From contig NZ_LHPI01000008.1 in NCBI RefSeq assembly GCF_001274785.1, positions 186,001-250,000 on the forward strand: 64,000 bases of DNA. The letters run 5' to 3'. Source of the stretch: Vibrio hepatarius. GTDB taxonomy: Bacteria > Pseudomonadota > Gammaproteobacteria > Enterobacterales > Vibrionaceae. The position numbers and the translations under genes are program-made. Positions 49,183-62,887 of the stretch are shown here, one piece after another. The notes under the pieces are model-generated. The model saw only the letters and a list, made by a program, of their open reading frames with translations. It did no database searches and was not told the DNA's origin. Position 1 is the stretch's first letter; every line of letters starts with the position of its first letter.

Positions 49183-50397
49183 GTGCAGAGATACCTCGTT
49201 GGCGGCGCAGTTCGCGATCAACTGCTAAATATTGAAGTTTATGACAAAGATTGGGTTGTCGTCGGCGCAACTCCGGACGAGCTGATCAAACAAGGCTATG
49301 TCGCGGTGGGTAAAGACTTTCCGGTTTTTCTCCATCCAGAAACCAAACAAGAACACGCGCTAGCAAGAACAGAGCGCAAAGTCGGCGCAGGTTACACCGG
49401 TTTTGAATGTTATTTCGCTCCCGATGTAACGCTTGAAGAAGACCTCCAACGTCGAGACCTGACTATCAACGCGATCGCTCAGCACCCTGACGGCACACTC
49501 ATCGATCCGTACCACGGACAACAAGATCTGGAAGATCGTATGTTGCGTCATGTGTCTGAGGCGTTTGTCGAAGATCCACTGCGCGTACTACGTGTCGCTC
49601 GCTTTGCGGCTAAACTTTCTCACCTTGGTTTCCGCGTTGCCGATGAAACAATGGCGTTGATGCGCAGTATCGCTGAGTCTGGTGAACTGGCGCATCTGAC
49701 CGCACAGCGCGTTTGGCAAGAGTGGCATAAGTCACTCGCGACGCCAGACCCACAAGTATTCATTGAAGTACTCAGAGCATGTGGCGCGTTAGCAATCGTG
49801 CTACCTGAACTTGACCAACTGTTCGGTGTGCCTCAACCAGAGAAATGGCATCCAGAAATCGATACGGGCCTCCACACTCTTTTAGTTGCCAAACAAGCCG
49901 CGATGTTAAGTAACTCACCCACCGTTCGCTTTGCTGCTCAAGTCCATGACTTAGGCAAAGGCATCACTCCTCAAAGCGAATGGCCAAGCCATAAGATGCA
50001 TTGTCATACTGGTCTGAAGCTGATTAAAGCGCTGTGCGAACGTGTACGCGTCCCTAACGAGTACCGTGATTTAGCACTCATGGTGTGTGAGCAGCACTCT
50101 AACATTCACCGCGCCGCTGAACTTCGGCCGGAAACCAAACTCAAGATCCTCAACAAATTTGATGTTTGGCGTAAACCAGAACGGTTAAACGACATCTTGT
50201 TGTGCTGTATGGCCGATAGTCGTGGTCGTACTGGGCATGAGGATATTGAGTACCCTCAAAAAACGATCTTTGAGCGCGCATATCAAGCGGCGTTATCGGT
50301 CGAGGTACAAACCATCATACAAGACGGTTTCAAAGGTGCGGCAATACGTGAAGAGATGGAAAAACGTCGGATAGAAGCGATAGCGGAAGCCAAATAG
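49183..50397 (+). CDS. cca: multifunctional CCA tRNA nucleotidyltransferase
   Basis: Adds or repairs the CCA end of tRNAs; the gammaproteobacterial form also has phosphohydrolase activity. It has 404 residues with a GTG start ([15 protein letters not shown]). The nucleotidyltransferase head shows GGAVRD at 7-12, the catalytic DKDW near 21, and [11 protein letters not shown] near 110. The HD-domain segment [10 protein letters not shown] near residue 255, with HKMHCHTG following, supports the phosphohydrolase part. The ATG-less start is supported by homology beginning at the second residue. Confidence 0.96.
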   Translation: MQRYLVGGAVRDQLLNIEVYDKDWVVVGATPDELIKQGYVAVGKDFPVFLHPETKQEHALARTERKVGAGYTGFECYFAPDVTLEEDLQRRDLTINAIAQHPDGTLIDPYHGQQDLEDRMLRHVSEAFVEDPLRVLRVARFAAKLSHLGFRVADETMALMRSIAESGELAHLTAQRVWQEWHKSLATPDPQVFIEVLRACGALAIVLPELDQLFGVPQPEKWHPEIDTGLHTLLVAKQAAMLSNSPTVRFAAQVHDLGKGITPQSEWPSHKMHCHTGLKLIKALCERVRVPNEYRDLALMVCEQHSNIHRAAELRPETKLKILNKFDVWRKPERLNDILLCCMADSRGRTGHEDIEYPQKTIFERAYQAALSVEVQTIIQDGFKGAAIREEMEKRRIEAIAEAK

Positions 50398-50424
50398 CCT
50401 CGCTTGGTGCTTTCTCCCACATAC

Positions 50425-50455
50425 AAAAACACCTCGCCTGAGCGAGGTGTTTTCA
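50425..50455. terminator. bidirectional terminator between cca and eno
   Basis: AAAACACCTCGC-CTGA-GCGAGGTGTTTT between convergent genes. Confidence 0.9.
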
Positions 50456-50497
50456 AAGCTTAAGTTAATAATTCGCTAAGTTTAAAACCTAGGGAGA

Positions 50498-54525
<4,028 letters not shown>

Positions 54526-54542
54526 CTTTTCTTCCTGTAAGC

Positions 54543-54573
54543 AAAAAGGCGAGCAGATCACCACTCGCCTTTC
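54543..54573 (-). terminator. terminator-like hairpin between relA and mazG
   Basis: Minus strand: AAAGGCGAG-TGGTGATCTG-CTCGCCTTTTT ends only about 18 bases before the mazG ATG, so it probably lets some transcripts through to mazG. Confidence 0.7.
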
Positions 54574-54630
54574 GTATTTTTAATGTTTCTTGGTCTCAGT
54601 CACTGCGATATTCACATGGCAACAAGGACG

Positions 54631-56850
54631 TTAGCCTAAACGCTTCACCGAAATAACATCTTTAATCTGCTCAACGCGCGTATTGATACGGTTCAATACT
54701 TCAACGTTGGTGACTTCTAAATCAAAGTCCATGATAGAGAGCTGCTTACGGTAATCCATGCGGCTCTTCATGCTGGTGACTTTGATCTTCTCGTTGGCAA
54801 ACAAGGTAGTGATGTCTTTAAGTAAACCACCACGCTCCATAGCCTCAACACGAACGGTTAAGATGTAAGAGCCCACAAAGCCGCTGCCCCAAACGGTATC
54901 AATGATACGTTCCGGTGCGTGGTGACGAAGCTCGTCTAGCTGTTCACAGTCGGCACGGTGCACCGAAATGCCACGCCCTTGAGTGATGTAACCACAAATA
55001 TCGTCACCTGGGATCGGCTGACAACAACGCGCTAAGTGAGTCATCAGATTATCGACCCCTTCCACTACCACGGCGTCTTTTTTCGGACGACTTTGTGCTG
55101 GTGTTTTGTGTCCAGCTTCCTGAAGCTTTTCCAGCGCTTGCTGGTCTTCTTCTTCCGCCGTCGGCTTGTTAACCAGCGCGTTGATGTGGTTAATGATCTG
55201 GTTGATACGCAAGTCACCGCTGCCAACACCGACATAAAGCTCATCCGGAGTGTTCACGTTGAAACGCTTCAGAGCGTATTGCTCTGCGTGCTTGAGTGTC
55301 GCACCAATCTTGGCGAGTTCGGTTTCTAGAATCTCACGCCCCGCTTCGAGGTTCTTCTCTCGAGACTGCTTACGGAACCAAGCGTTAATCTTGGCGCGTG
55401 CACGGCCTGAATGAACAAAGCCCAGCGATGGGTTTAACCAGTCACGTGATGGGTTTGGTTCTTTCGAAGTGATGATTTCCACCTGGTCACCCATGTGCAG
55501 TTTATGGGTAAACGGTACGATACGACCCGCCACTTTGGCACCGATACAACGGTGACCGACTTCTGAGTGGATATGGTAAGCAAAGTCGAGTGGTGTCGCG
55601 CCCATCGGCAAGTCGACAACATCGCCACGCGGAGTAAAGGCGTAAACTCGGTCATCAAACACTTGGCTACGAACTTCATCCAGCATTTCGCCTGAATCAG
55701 ACATCTCTTCCTGCCAATCAAGCAGTTTACGTAGCCAGGTAATTTTCTCATCGTAACCGCTGCGACCGCCGCCACCTTCTTTGTACTTCCAGTGCGCTGC
55801 CACACCCAACTCCGAATCCTCATGCATCTGTTTGGTACGGATTTGGATTTCAATGGTTTTGCCTTCAGGGCCAAGGATCACAGTATGAATTGATTGGTAA
55901 CCGTTCGGTTTTGGGTTCGCAACGTAATCGTCGAACTCACTTGGGAGGTGTTTGTACTTGGTATGCACCGCACCAAGCGCCGCGTAACAATCTTGCAGCT
56001 TGTCGGCGATAATACGTACCGCGCGAACGTCAAACAGTTCGTCAAACGCCAAACCTTTCTTTTGCATCTTACGCCAGATGCTGTAGATGTGTTTTGGCCG
56101 ACCACTGACTTCTGCATTGATGCCAGACTCGCGCATCTCTTTCGACAAGTCGTCGACAAAGTCTTTGATGTATTGTTCGCGAACGATGCGTCGCTCAGAC
56201 AGTTGTTTAGCGATCTGTTTGTAAGTCTCTGGCTGCTGATAACGGAAAGCGTAATCTTCGATTTCCCATTTCAACTGACCGATACCCAAACGGTTGGCAA
56301 GTGGCGCATAAATATTGGCACACTCTTTTGCCGCCGCACGACGCACTTCGTCCGGCGCTTTTTTCACTTCAATCAGGTTAGAGATGCGTTCGGCAAGTTT
56401 GATGATCACGCAGCGGAAATCGTCCACCATCGCCAGCAACATACGGCGTACGTTATCGACCTGTGCCGATGCTGCACTGCCTTCCATGGTCACATTGAGT
56501 TGCCCCAACGCCGCCATTTCTTCAACGCCATCAATCAACTTGATGGTCTCTTTACCAAAATCTTCTTCTAATGCTTCTCTTTTGTATGCTCCAGCAGAAA
56601 CCAAAGGGAAGAGCATTGCAGCAACTAAGGTTGCTTTGTCCATCGAAAGCGTGATGAGAATTTCGATCATTTCTCGGCCACGCCATAACAAAAGCGGACC
56701 TTGTTCGTTATCTTTTAAAATGGTTTCGCAGTGGCCGTACACCTCTTTCAGGCGTTTCGCGACTGGCTTATCCTGACCTAAACTGGCAATCCACTTATCT
56801 AGCTCAAACTGTTCATCTTGGTTCAAATGTGCGCTTCTAACCGCAACCAT
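54631..56850 (-). CDS. relA: GTP pyrophosphokinase (ppGpp synthetase I)
   Basis: Ribosome-associated (p)ppGpp synthetase of the stringent response, 739 residues. Order: N-terminal degenerate hydrolase domain (the HD motif is not intact: LFPLVSAGAYKREALEEDFG in its place), the synthetase domain about 220-400 (RPKHIYSIWRKMQKKG, NGYQSIHTVILGPEGKTIEIQIRT with the substrate motifs), TGS about 405-465 (DVVDLPMGATPLDFAYHIHSEVGHRC), zinc-finger/helical part (LARCCQPIPGDDICGYIT) and C-terminal ACT domain (RVEAMERGGLLKDITTLFA). Loss of HD identifies RelA and not SpoT. rlmD lies 71 bases upstream on the same strand. Confidence 0.97.
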   Translation of the reverse strand: MVAVRSAHLNQDEQFELDKWIASLGQDKPVAKRLKEVYGHCETILKDNEQGPLLLWRGREMIEILITLSMDKATLVAAMLFPLVSAGAYKREALEEDFGKETIKLIDGVEEMAALGQLNVTMEGSAASAQVDNVRRMLLAMVDDFRCVIIKLAERISNLIEVKKAPDEVRRAAAKECANIYAPLANRLGIGQLKWEIEDYAFRYQQPETYKQIAKQLSERRIVREQYIKDFVDDLSKEMRESGINAEVSGRPKHIYSIWRKMQKKGLAFDELFDVRAVRIIADKLQDCYAALGAVHTKYKHLPSEFDDYVANPKPNGYQSIHTVILGPEGKTIEIQIRTKQMHEDSELGVAAHWKYKEGGGGRSGYDEKITWLRKLLDWQEEMSDSGEMLDEVRSQVFDDRVYAFTPRGDVVDLPMGATPLDFAYHIHSEVGHRCIGAKVAGRIVPFTHKLHMGDQVEIITSKEPNPSRDWLNPSLGFVHSGRARAKINAWFRKQSREKNLEAGREILETELAKIGATLKHAEQYALKRFNVNTPDELYVGVGSGDLRINQIINHINALVNKPTAEEEDQQALEKLQEAGHKTPAQSRPKKDAVVVEGVDNLMTHLARCCQPIPGDDICGYITQGRGISVHRADCEQLDELRHHAPERIIDTVWGSGFVGSYILTVRVEAMERGGLLKDITTLFANEKIKVTSMKSRMDYRKQLSIMDFDLEVTNVEVLNRINTRVEQIKDVISVKRLG

Positions 56851-56883
56851 CGTTTTCGTCCTAGTTCTTTATTTTTATCTTCG

Positions 56884-56921
56884 ACTTATTTTCCTGTAAG
56901 ACTCGTACAGGCGAAATAAGT
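56884..56921. other. inverted repeat after rlmD
   Basis: ACTTATTT...AAATAAGT with inner CCTGT...ACAGG, directly abutting the rlmD stop codon. No T-run follows on the minus strand, so it is probably an mRNA 3' or intercistronic hairpin and not a full terminator. Confidence 0.5.
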
Positions 56922-58241
56922 TTACTCCTTTACAAAAAGTGCCATCGATTCAAGATGACTGGTGTGCGGAAACATATCCAACATACCTAATTTTTCTAGC
57001 TTAAATCCTTGGCTGAGCAAGCTTTGTGAATCTCTGGCTAGAGTAGCAGGATTACAGGAAACATAAACGACTCTCTCCGCCCCAAGTGCAGAAAGTTGAT
57101 CTACGATGCCGCTCGCCCCTGCCCTAGCCGGGTCGAGCAATACTTTATCAAACTTCTCTCCTGCCCAAATCTGACCAGAAAAGTCCTGCTCTAGATTTGC
57201 CTGATAAAACTGCGCATTGCTTAAGCCATTTCTCGCTGCGTTTGCCGCTGCTTTCTCAACCATCGCATCCACACCTTCAACGCCTACTACGCTTGCGACT
57301 TGTTGTGCGATCGGCAGGCTGAAGTTGCCCAAACCACAGAACAAATCCAGTACTCTGTCCTGCGAAGACAACGCCAACCAATCTACCGCTTGCTTAACCA
57401 TGCTGTCGTTGACTTGCTGGTTCACCTGAATAAAGTTGTTCGGTTCAAAGGCAATTTCAACCCCGGCTTCCAAGTAATAGCCTGAATCACCACAAATAAG
57501 GTTCAGTTGGTCATTCTGTGGCATCAGATATAAGCTGGCTTGATGTCGATTTGCGAACTCAACCAAGGCATTATTATCGTCATCTTTTAGCGCTTTAGAA
57601 TGACGCAGCACAATGATTCGTGTGTTGTCCGCCTTTACCAGTTCGACATGCCCTAAGGTGTCTTGATGAGAAAAACCAGCTAACAACGACTGCAATTCCG
57701 GTAACAACTCGTCCAACTCTGGCGCTAGCACAGGACAATGGGTCACGTTGACGATCTCTTTGCTGTGCTTTTTACGAAAACCAAATTGCAACTGGCGACT
57801 CTTTTTGTCGAGCAACAAACTGATGCGTGCACGACGTCGATAGCCGCGCTCATCAGCGGTGATCGGCGCATCCAGTTGTGCAGTTTGGCCAGAGAACTTT
57901 TTCATCAACTGGCTCAACGTATGCTGTTTGTACTCACGTTGGTCATCAATCGACAAATGCTGCATATTACAGCCACCGCACTGCTGATAATGCGGACAAA
58001 ACGGCTCGACACGTTGCGTGCTTGCTTTCTGAATTTTGATTAAGTTGGCGCGAGAGAACTTACTCTTCGATTCGGTCAGTTGAATCAGCACTTGCTCTCC
58101 CGGTAGTGCGCCTTCGATAAAGACCGGTTTTTTGTTCTGATAGGCGATACCAGCACCATGGTGATCGAGTTTTTCTACCTGTACGGACTGATGTTTGGTG
58201 TTGAGTTGAGTTTTCTTCTTCGGTTGGAAAAAACGCGCCAT
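56922..58241 (-). CDS. rlmD: 23S rRNA (uracil-1939-C5)-methyltransferase
   Basis: SAM-dependent methyltransferase of the RumA family, 439 residues. An N-terminal TRAM domain ([21 protein letters not shown], about 18-75) is followed by the 4Fe-4S cysteines in [16 protein letters not shown] (about 80-95) plus a Cys in THCPVL near 167. The methyltransferase domain has SAM motif [16 protein letters not shown] near residue 295, DPARAGA and the catalytic [14 protein letters not shown] near 390. Upstream of relA as in E. coli, and divergent from barA. Confidence 0.96.
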   Translation of the reverse strand: MARFFQPKKKTQLNTKHQSVQVEKLDHHGAGIAYQNKKPVFIEGALPGEQVLIQLTESKSKFSRANLIKIQKASTQRVEPFCPHYQQCGGCNMQHLSIDDQREYKQHTLSQLMKKFSGQTAQLDAPITADERGYRRRARISLLLDKKSRQLQFGFRKKHSKEIVNVTHCPVLAPELDELLPELQSLLAGFSHQDTLGHVELVKADNTRIIVLRHSKALKDDDNNALVEFANRHQASLYLMPQNDQLNLICGDSGYYLEAGVEIAFEPNNFIQVNQQVNDSMVKQAVDWLALSSQDRVLDLFCGLGNFSLPIAQQVASVVGVEGVDAMVEKAAANAARNGLSNAQFYQANLEQDFSGQIWAGEKFDKVLLDPARAGASGIVDQLSALGAERVVYVSCNPATLARDSQSLLSQGFKLEKLGMLDMFPHTSHLESMALFVKE

Positions 58242-58404
58242 GCTCTGTGCCTATCTATTAATGCTCTAAATTGCGGTTCAGGCTCTACCTTTTGTACCTG
58301 AATCATTGTCTGAGTCGACCGAGTTGATTATGCTTATCGATTCGGCAGTCTCAGCTTATATTGCGACTATTTTCCCATATCCACACCACGATGTTTAGAC
58401 AATA

Positions 58405-61185
58405 ATGACAAGATATGGCTTACGCGCCCGCGTTATTACTCTTACTCTCGCGCCGACATTAATTATCGGGTTGCTTTTAAGCGCGTTTTTCTCGTTTAAC
58501 CGCTACCACGACTTAGAAACCCAAGTATTCAATTCTGGCCTGAATATTATCGAGCCATTAGCCATCGCCAGTGAAGATGGACTTAAAAAGAATAGTCGAG
58601 AATCGGTGCGCCGCATCATCAGCTACGCGCATCGTAAAAACTCCAAGTTTGTCCGCAGTATCGCGGTATTTGATTACAACCATGAGCTGTTCGTCACCTC
58701 TAACTTCCATCCCAATTTCGAATCGTTGACGTTCCCAAAAAGCGAGCCAATTCCGCTACTGGTCAGTTCAACACTCAAAGACGATACGTTAATTTTGCGT
58801 GCGCCTGTTGTGGCCGAATCAGGCCTAATTTCAACCTCTCGCGGTAAAGAAAACACGCCAGCACTCGGTTATGTTGCGGTAGAACTTGACCTGTCATCAC
58901 TGCGTTTACAGCAATACCAAGAAGTATTCTCGGCGTTTTTAGTTCTACTGGTTGGCTTAGGTTTGGCGGCGGTGTTTGCCTATCGATTAATGTACGACGT
59001 AACACGCCCAATTTCACACATGAAGAATATGGTCGACCGCATTCGCCGCGGTCATCTTGATGTGCGGATCGAAGGCAAAATGCACGGAGAGCTGGACTCG
59101 CTGAAAAACGGTATCAACGCGATGGCGGTTTCACTGTCTGAATACCACGTCGAGATGCAGCACAGCATCGACCAAGCAACATCAGATCTACGTGAGACAC
59201 TTGAACAGCTTGAAATCCAGAACGTGGAACTCGACATAGCGAAAAAACGCGCTCAGGAAGCAGCGCGCGTAAAATCAGAGTTCCTTGCCAACATGTCACA
59301 CGAGCTTCGCACCCCACTTAACGGCGTGATCGGCTTTACCCGTCAAATGCTCAAAACTCAGTTGACCAACAGCCAAACCGATTACCTACAAACCATTGAA
59401 AAATCGGCGAAGAACTTACTGAACATCATCAACGATATTCTTGATTTCTCTAAACTGGAAGCGGGTAAACTGGCGCTAGAGAACATTCCGTTCGATTTCC
59501 AAGAGTCGCTTGAAGAAGTGGTGAGCTTGCAGGCCACCAGCGCTCACGAAAAAGGCCTTGAACTGACCTTGAAGATCGATCCTAAGATCCCACCAGGTCT
59601 GGTCGGTGATTCACTGCGTATTCAGCAAGTTCTGACCAACCTTGTCGGTAACTCGATCAAATTTACTGAGCACGGCAACATCGATATCAGCGTCGAACTA
59701 AGGTCGCAAAAAGAAGATACTGTCGAACTGCAATTTATGGTACGTGATACGGGTATCGGTATTTCTGAGCGCCAGCAAGCGCAGTTGTTCCAAGCATTCA
59801 GTCAGGCTGATGCGAGTATTTCGCGCCGCTATGGTGGTACGGGTCTAGGCTTGGTTATTACTCAGAAACTGGTCAGTCAAATGGGCGGCGAAATCAGCCT
59901 AACCAGCCGCCTGCACCAAGGCTCCACCTTCTGGTTTACACTGCGCCTCAGCGCGACCGACATGCCTGTCAGTGAGCTAGTTGATACAGAAAGCCTGAAA
60001 CAGCGCAGCCTGTTGTTGGTCGAGCCGAACATGCAAGCCGCGTCGGTCATGCAGCAAATTTTAGTTCAGGAAGGGTTGATCGTGACCTATCGCTCTTCGT
60101 TGCCTGATGACGAAGAAAGTTACGACTACGTGTTGCTCAACTTGGCTCCAAACAAAGAACACGAAACCGCAGAAGTAGAAAAACGTGTCGAGCAAGCCAT
60201 GCGCTGCGCGCCGCATGTCGTGGTCGGTACGCCAAGTACTACGCTGGCGCTTTCTGACCATCTCATTCAAAAATATCCAATTCACTGTATTACGAAACCA
60301 CTTTCTCGCAAGCGCTTGTTGCAGACGTTAACCGCCAACCAAGACAGCTTGCCGACGCTACCAAACGTGGTGCAGCAGAGTGAAACGCTACCACTAACCG
60401 TTATGGCGGTCGACGACAACCCTGCCAACCTGAAGCTGATCAGTGCGCTACTTCAAGAGCGGGTGGAAAAAGTGGTTACCAGCACCAATGGTCTCGATGC
60501 GGTCAAACAAGCCAAAGTTCAGGCATTCGATATCATCTTGATGGATATCCAGATGCCACACATGGACGGGGTGACCGCGTGTGAAGAGATCAAGAAAACC
60601 GAACTGAACGCGAAGACGCCCGTCATCGCAGTAACGGCTCACGCAATGAGCGGTGAGCGCGACCGACTATTGAACGCGGGTATGGACGATTACCTAACGA
60701 AACCAATCGAAGAGCACGTGTTGCAGCAGGTTTTGGTTCACTGGAGTCCACTGACCGACGAAGAGAAAATTGAGAAGATCGCCCCTTCGTATATCGAACC
60801 TGAACAAGAAACGCCAGCGCCTTCCTCTCCAGCGACGGCGCAAAATATCAGCATTGACTGGGATGCGGCTCTGAAACAGTCGGCAAATAAAGTCGACCTT
60901 GCCAAAGATATGCTGCAGATGTTGGTCGACTTTATCCCTGAAGTAGAAGAGATCGTTGAACAAGCACTGGAGCAAGAGGACTTTCCTCGTGAAGACCTTA
61001 TCCAAGTGATCCACAAGCTTCACGGCAGTAGTTCATACTGTGGCGTACCCACGCTGAAGCAACTGTGCGCGACTTTAGAGCAAGCACTGCGTTCAGGCGC
61101 TAGCATCGACGATATCGAACCGGAGATTTTCGAGCTACAAGATGAAATGACCAAAGTCATCGCCACAGCCAAACGCTACTTGTAG
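58405..61185 (+). CDS. barA: hybrid sensor histidine kinase BarA/VarS
   Basis: Tripartite inner-membrane kinase that phosphorylates the response regulator UvrY/VarA, which drives Csr small RNAs. It has 926 residues. Order: membrane helix about 8-28 (VITLTLAPTLIIGLLLSAFFS), periplasmic sensor about 30-170, second helix (FLVLLVGLGLAAVFAYRL), HAMP, coiled coil, HisKA with H299 in NMSHELRTPLNG, HATPase (DTGIGISERQ, GGTGLGLVI), a degenerate receiver about 530-650 that has lost its Asp, an intact receiver with D714 in ILMDIQMPHMDG, and an HPt domain with H873 in HKLHGSSSYCG. Called VarS in Vibrio. Neighbouring rlmD-relA-mazG-pyrG-eno is as in E. coli. Confidence 0.96.
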   Translation: MTRYGLRARVITLTLAPTLIIGLLLSAFFSFNRYHDLETQVFNSGLNIIEPLAIASEDGLKKNSRESVRRIISYAHRKNSKFVRSIAVFDYNHELFVTSNFHPNFESLTFPKSEPIPLLVSSTLKDDTLILRAPVVAESGLISTSRGKENTPALGYVAVELDLSSLRLQQYQEVFSAFLVLLVGLGLAAVFAYRLMYDVTRPISHMKNMVDRIRRGHLDVRIEGKMHGELDSLKNGINAMAVSLSEYHVEMQHSIDQATSDLRETLEQLEIQNVELDIAKKRAQEAARVKSEFLANMSHELRTPLNGVIGFTRQMLKTQLTNSQTDYLQTIEKSAKNLLNIINDILDFSKLEAGKLALENIPFDFQESLEEVVSLQATSAHEKGLELTLKIDPKIPPGLVGDSLRIQQVLTNLVGNSIKFTEHGNIDISVELRSQKEDTVELQFMVRDTGIGISERQQAQLFQAFSQADASISRRYGGTGLGLVITQKLVSQMGGEISLTSRLHQGSTFWFTLRLSATDMPVSELVDTESLKQRSLLLVEPNMQAASVMQQILVQEGLIVTYRSSLPDDEESYDYVLLNLAPNKEHETAEVEKRVEQAMRCAPHVVVGTPSTTLALSDHLIQKYPIHCITKPLSRKRLLQTLTANQDSLPTLPNVVQQSETLPLTVMAVDDNPANLKLISALLQERVEKVVTSTNGLDAVKQAKVQAFDIILMDIQMPHMDGVTACEEIKKTELNAKTPVIAVTAHAMSGERDRLLNAGMDDYLTKPIEEHVLQQVLVHWSPLTDEEKIEKIAPSYIEPEQETPAPSSPATAQNISIDWDAALKQSANKVDLAKDMLQMLVDFIPEVEEIVEQALEQEDFPREDLIQVIHKLHGSSSYCGVPTLKQLCATLEQALRSGASIDDIEPEIFELQDEMTKVIATAKRYL

Positions 61186-61206
61186 GTAACGCTTATCCAG
61201 ATAAGG

Positions 61207-61226
61207 GCAGAGCTAAAACGCTCTGC
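61207..61226. terminator. weak hairpin between barA and the diguanylate cyclase gene
   Basis: GCAGAGC-TAAAAC-GCTCTGC between the convergent stops, without a clear T-run. It overlaps the last base of the cyclase stop codon. Confidence 0.4.
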
Positions 61227-62476
61227 TACTTAATATTGGTGACATTATCTTCGGCTTGATAAAACTGGTAGTCGTTTTTGTTAAGTTGTTTCACCGCGTA
61301 CATTGCTTGGTCGGCTTGATGTACCAATTTCTCGGCGTCAATACTGATGGTTTTTCCAACCGAAATACCAACACTACAACCGACGCTAAATACATGAGAT
61401 TGATAAGCAAAAGGAAGGTTTGCCAAGCGCACCGCGTCAGAGGCGATGTCTTCGAGTAGCTCTTGATCGGTTTTCTGCAGCGCGAGATAAATGACAAACT
61501 CATCACCACCGATACGACCAACCACACCGGGTACATTACTGTCCAACTGTAAGGTCGAAAAACGCTTGGCGATCTCTTTCAGCACAAAGTCACCCGCAGC
61601 GTGACCGTAGCTATCATTGATACCTTTAAAGCCGTCAAGGTCAACCAGTAACAGCGCAATATAGCGACTGGAAGATGCCACTTGTTCGACGTATTTCTCA
61701 CAGCCCAATCGGTTTTTCAATCCAGTCAAAGTGTCTTGCTCGGCAAGGTTTCGATAGTACTGCTCCCAGTGTTCAATTTGCGAACGCAAACCACGCTCAC
61801 GTTCTATCGCATGGCGTGAGTTCTCAATGAAAGTATTAACACTATTAACCACCACTCCAAGCTCGTTTTCCTGGTTTTTCTTGTCAATGGGAATCAAATC
61901 CGTACTGCCCGGCGTAGCAGAGTTGAGCGCGTTTGATAGCGAGGTCAGTGGCTTACCGATAATGCGTTCAAACACCAATACCAACGCGATTACTGTGACA
62001 AAAAACTGCCCTAAGGCAAACGCAACTTGGCTAAATACCTGAGACAAGGCTTTCTGTTGAAGCACAGAGTGGTTGTTATGGATATACAAAGTGCCTAACG
62101 GTTCACCATCGGTAGGAGAATATAAACGGTACTGGTTTGAATTAACCCATAAGCTGCTTTCAGCATCGACCACGTGATTGGATGAAAACGATACCCCTTC
62201 GTCACTTTCTAAACGGACCGCGTCTATTTCTTCGTGTAGCAGCAACGAAGAGATCACTTCGTCCGCAATCTCTTTGTTATTGACGTAAAGCGCTATCGCT
62301 GCCGTATTAGATAATGATAACGCCAGTTTTTGCTCAAGTTCTTTGTGACTTTTATCAGCTTGAGCAAAACCAACCGTAACCATAATCACGAGCAAGCACA
62401 CTAAGTACATCATCGCCAGAATCGATACGATTTTGAGCAGGCGATTTGATAGCGACTTTGAATTCGGTCTATTCAT
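61226..62476 (-). CDS. membrane diguanylate cyclase with YfiN-type periplasmic sensor
   Basis: Predicted c-di-GMP synthase, 416 residues. A membrane helix at about 12-36 (LKIVSILAMMYLVCLLVIMVTVGFA) is followed by a periplasmic domain of about 110 residues that looks like CHASE8, the YfiN/DgcN sensor (KLALSLSNTAAIALYVNNKEIADEVISSLL). A second helix (FALGQFFVTVIALVLVFERII, about 155-176), a HAMP region and a short coiled coil lead to the GGDEF domain (about 245-405): DTLTGLKNRLG, LLLVDLDGFKGINDSYGH, intact GGDEF near 323. No RxxD inhibitory site. The ATG overlaps the stop of the upstream periplasmic-protein gene by 8 bases, so expression is coupled. Confidence 0.9.
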   Translation of the reverse strand: MNRPNSKSLSNRLLKIVSILAMMYLVCLLVIMVTVGFAQADKSHKELEQKLALSLSNTAAIALYVNNKEIADEVISSLLLHEEIDAVRLESDEGVSFSSNHVVDAESSLWVNSNQYRLYSPTDGEPLGTLYIHNNHSVLQQKALSQVFSQVAFALGQFFVTVIALVLVFERIIGKPLTSLSNALNSATPGSTDLIPIDKKNQENELGVVVNSVNTFIENSRHAIERERGLRSQIEHWEQYYRNLAEQDTLTGLKNRLGCEKYVEQVASSSRYIALLLVDLDGFKGINDSYGHAAGDFVLKEIAKRFSTLQLDSNVPGVVGRIGGDEFVIYLALQKTDQELLEDIASDAVRLANLPFAYQSHVFSVGCSVGISVGKTISIDAEKLVHQADQAMYAVKQLNKNDYQFYQAEDNVTNIK

Positions 62477-62879
62477 CTATTTGTAACGCAACCCTAAGTC
62501 CTGAGCCTTCTGGTGGAGCTTCTCTCATATAGCCAATGGCTTGTGGGTTATTCGCAAGTTTGTCCAACAACTCTTGTCTCGAATCCACCTCTTCAGGTGC
62601 ACGCATACTGCCGGAAAACTTAAGTTTCGCCCAATAAGCGTTGACTTGGCTAATCCTCATATTAGTGATTTTCTCGAAAAACAGTCTTCGATCTTCTCCA
62701 GTACGATCCAATACTTGGTCGATGTACGTATCACCAACACTCTTTCTTCGCCCTAAATAGACGTCTGCAATCTCGTCCACTGCAGAAACCTGAATCGGGC
62801 TTTTTTCATTTACAACCACATAAATGTCGGCATACGCCGTCGTGGTGATAAACAATATTAGGAAGCTAAAATATTTCAT
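62469..62879 (-). CDS. small periplasmic phosphate-binding-like protein
   Basis: 136 residues with a signal peptide (MKYFSFLILFITTTAYA). The mature part of about 118 residues resembles one lobe of PstS-type substrate-binding proteins: VSAVDEIADVYLGRRKSVGD (the typical 'I-F-G' lobe helix), DRTGEDRRLFFEKITNM, QVNAYWAKLKFSGSMRAPEEVDS and KLANNPQAIGYMRE, which in full PBPs line the phosphate site. A complete PstS is about three times longer, so it cannot form the usual two-lobe cleft. Gene order and overlap suggest that it reports to the adjacent cyclase's periplasmic domain; this is inference. Confidence 0.85.
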   Translation of the reverse strand: MKYFSFLILFITTTAYADIYVVVNEKSPIQVSAVDEIADVYLGRRKSVGDTYIDQVLDRTGEDRRLFFEKITNMRISQVNAYWAKLKFSGSMRAPEEVDSRQELLDKLANNPQAIGYMREAPPEGSGLRVALQIDE

Positions 62880-62887
62880 ACAGCCCC

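Noticed and set aside
47489..49270. Longer gspA start overlapping cca
   Set aside because: The added 59 residues are the reverse of the cca 5' end and the intergenic gap; MYKQHFGF is the classical ExeA start.
55894..56571. Plus-strand 225-codon frame opposite relA
   Set aside because: Antisense to the conserved relA synthetase region, no start signals, and overlapping another shadow frame at 56315-56776.
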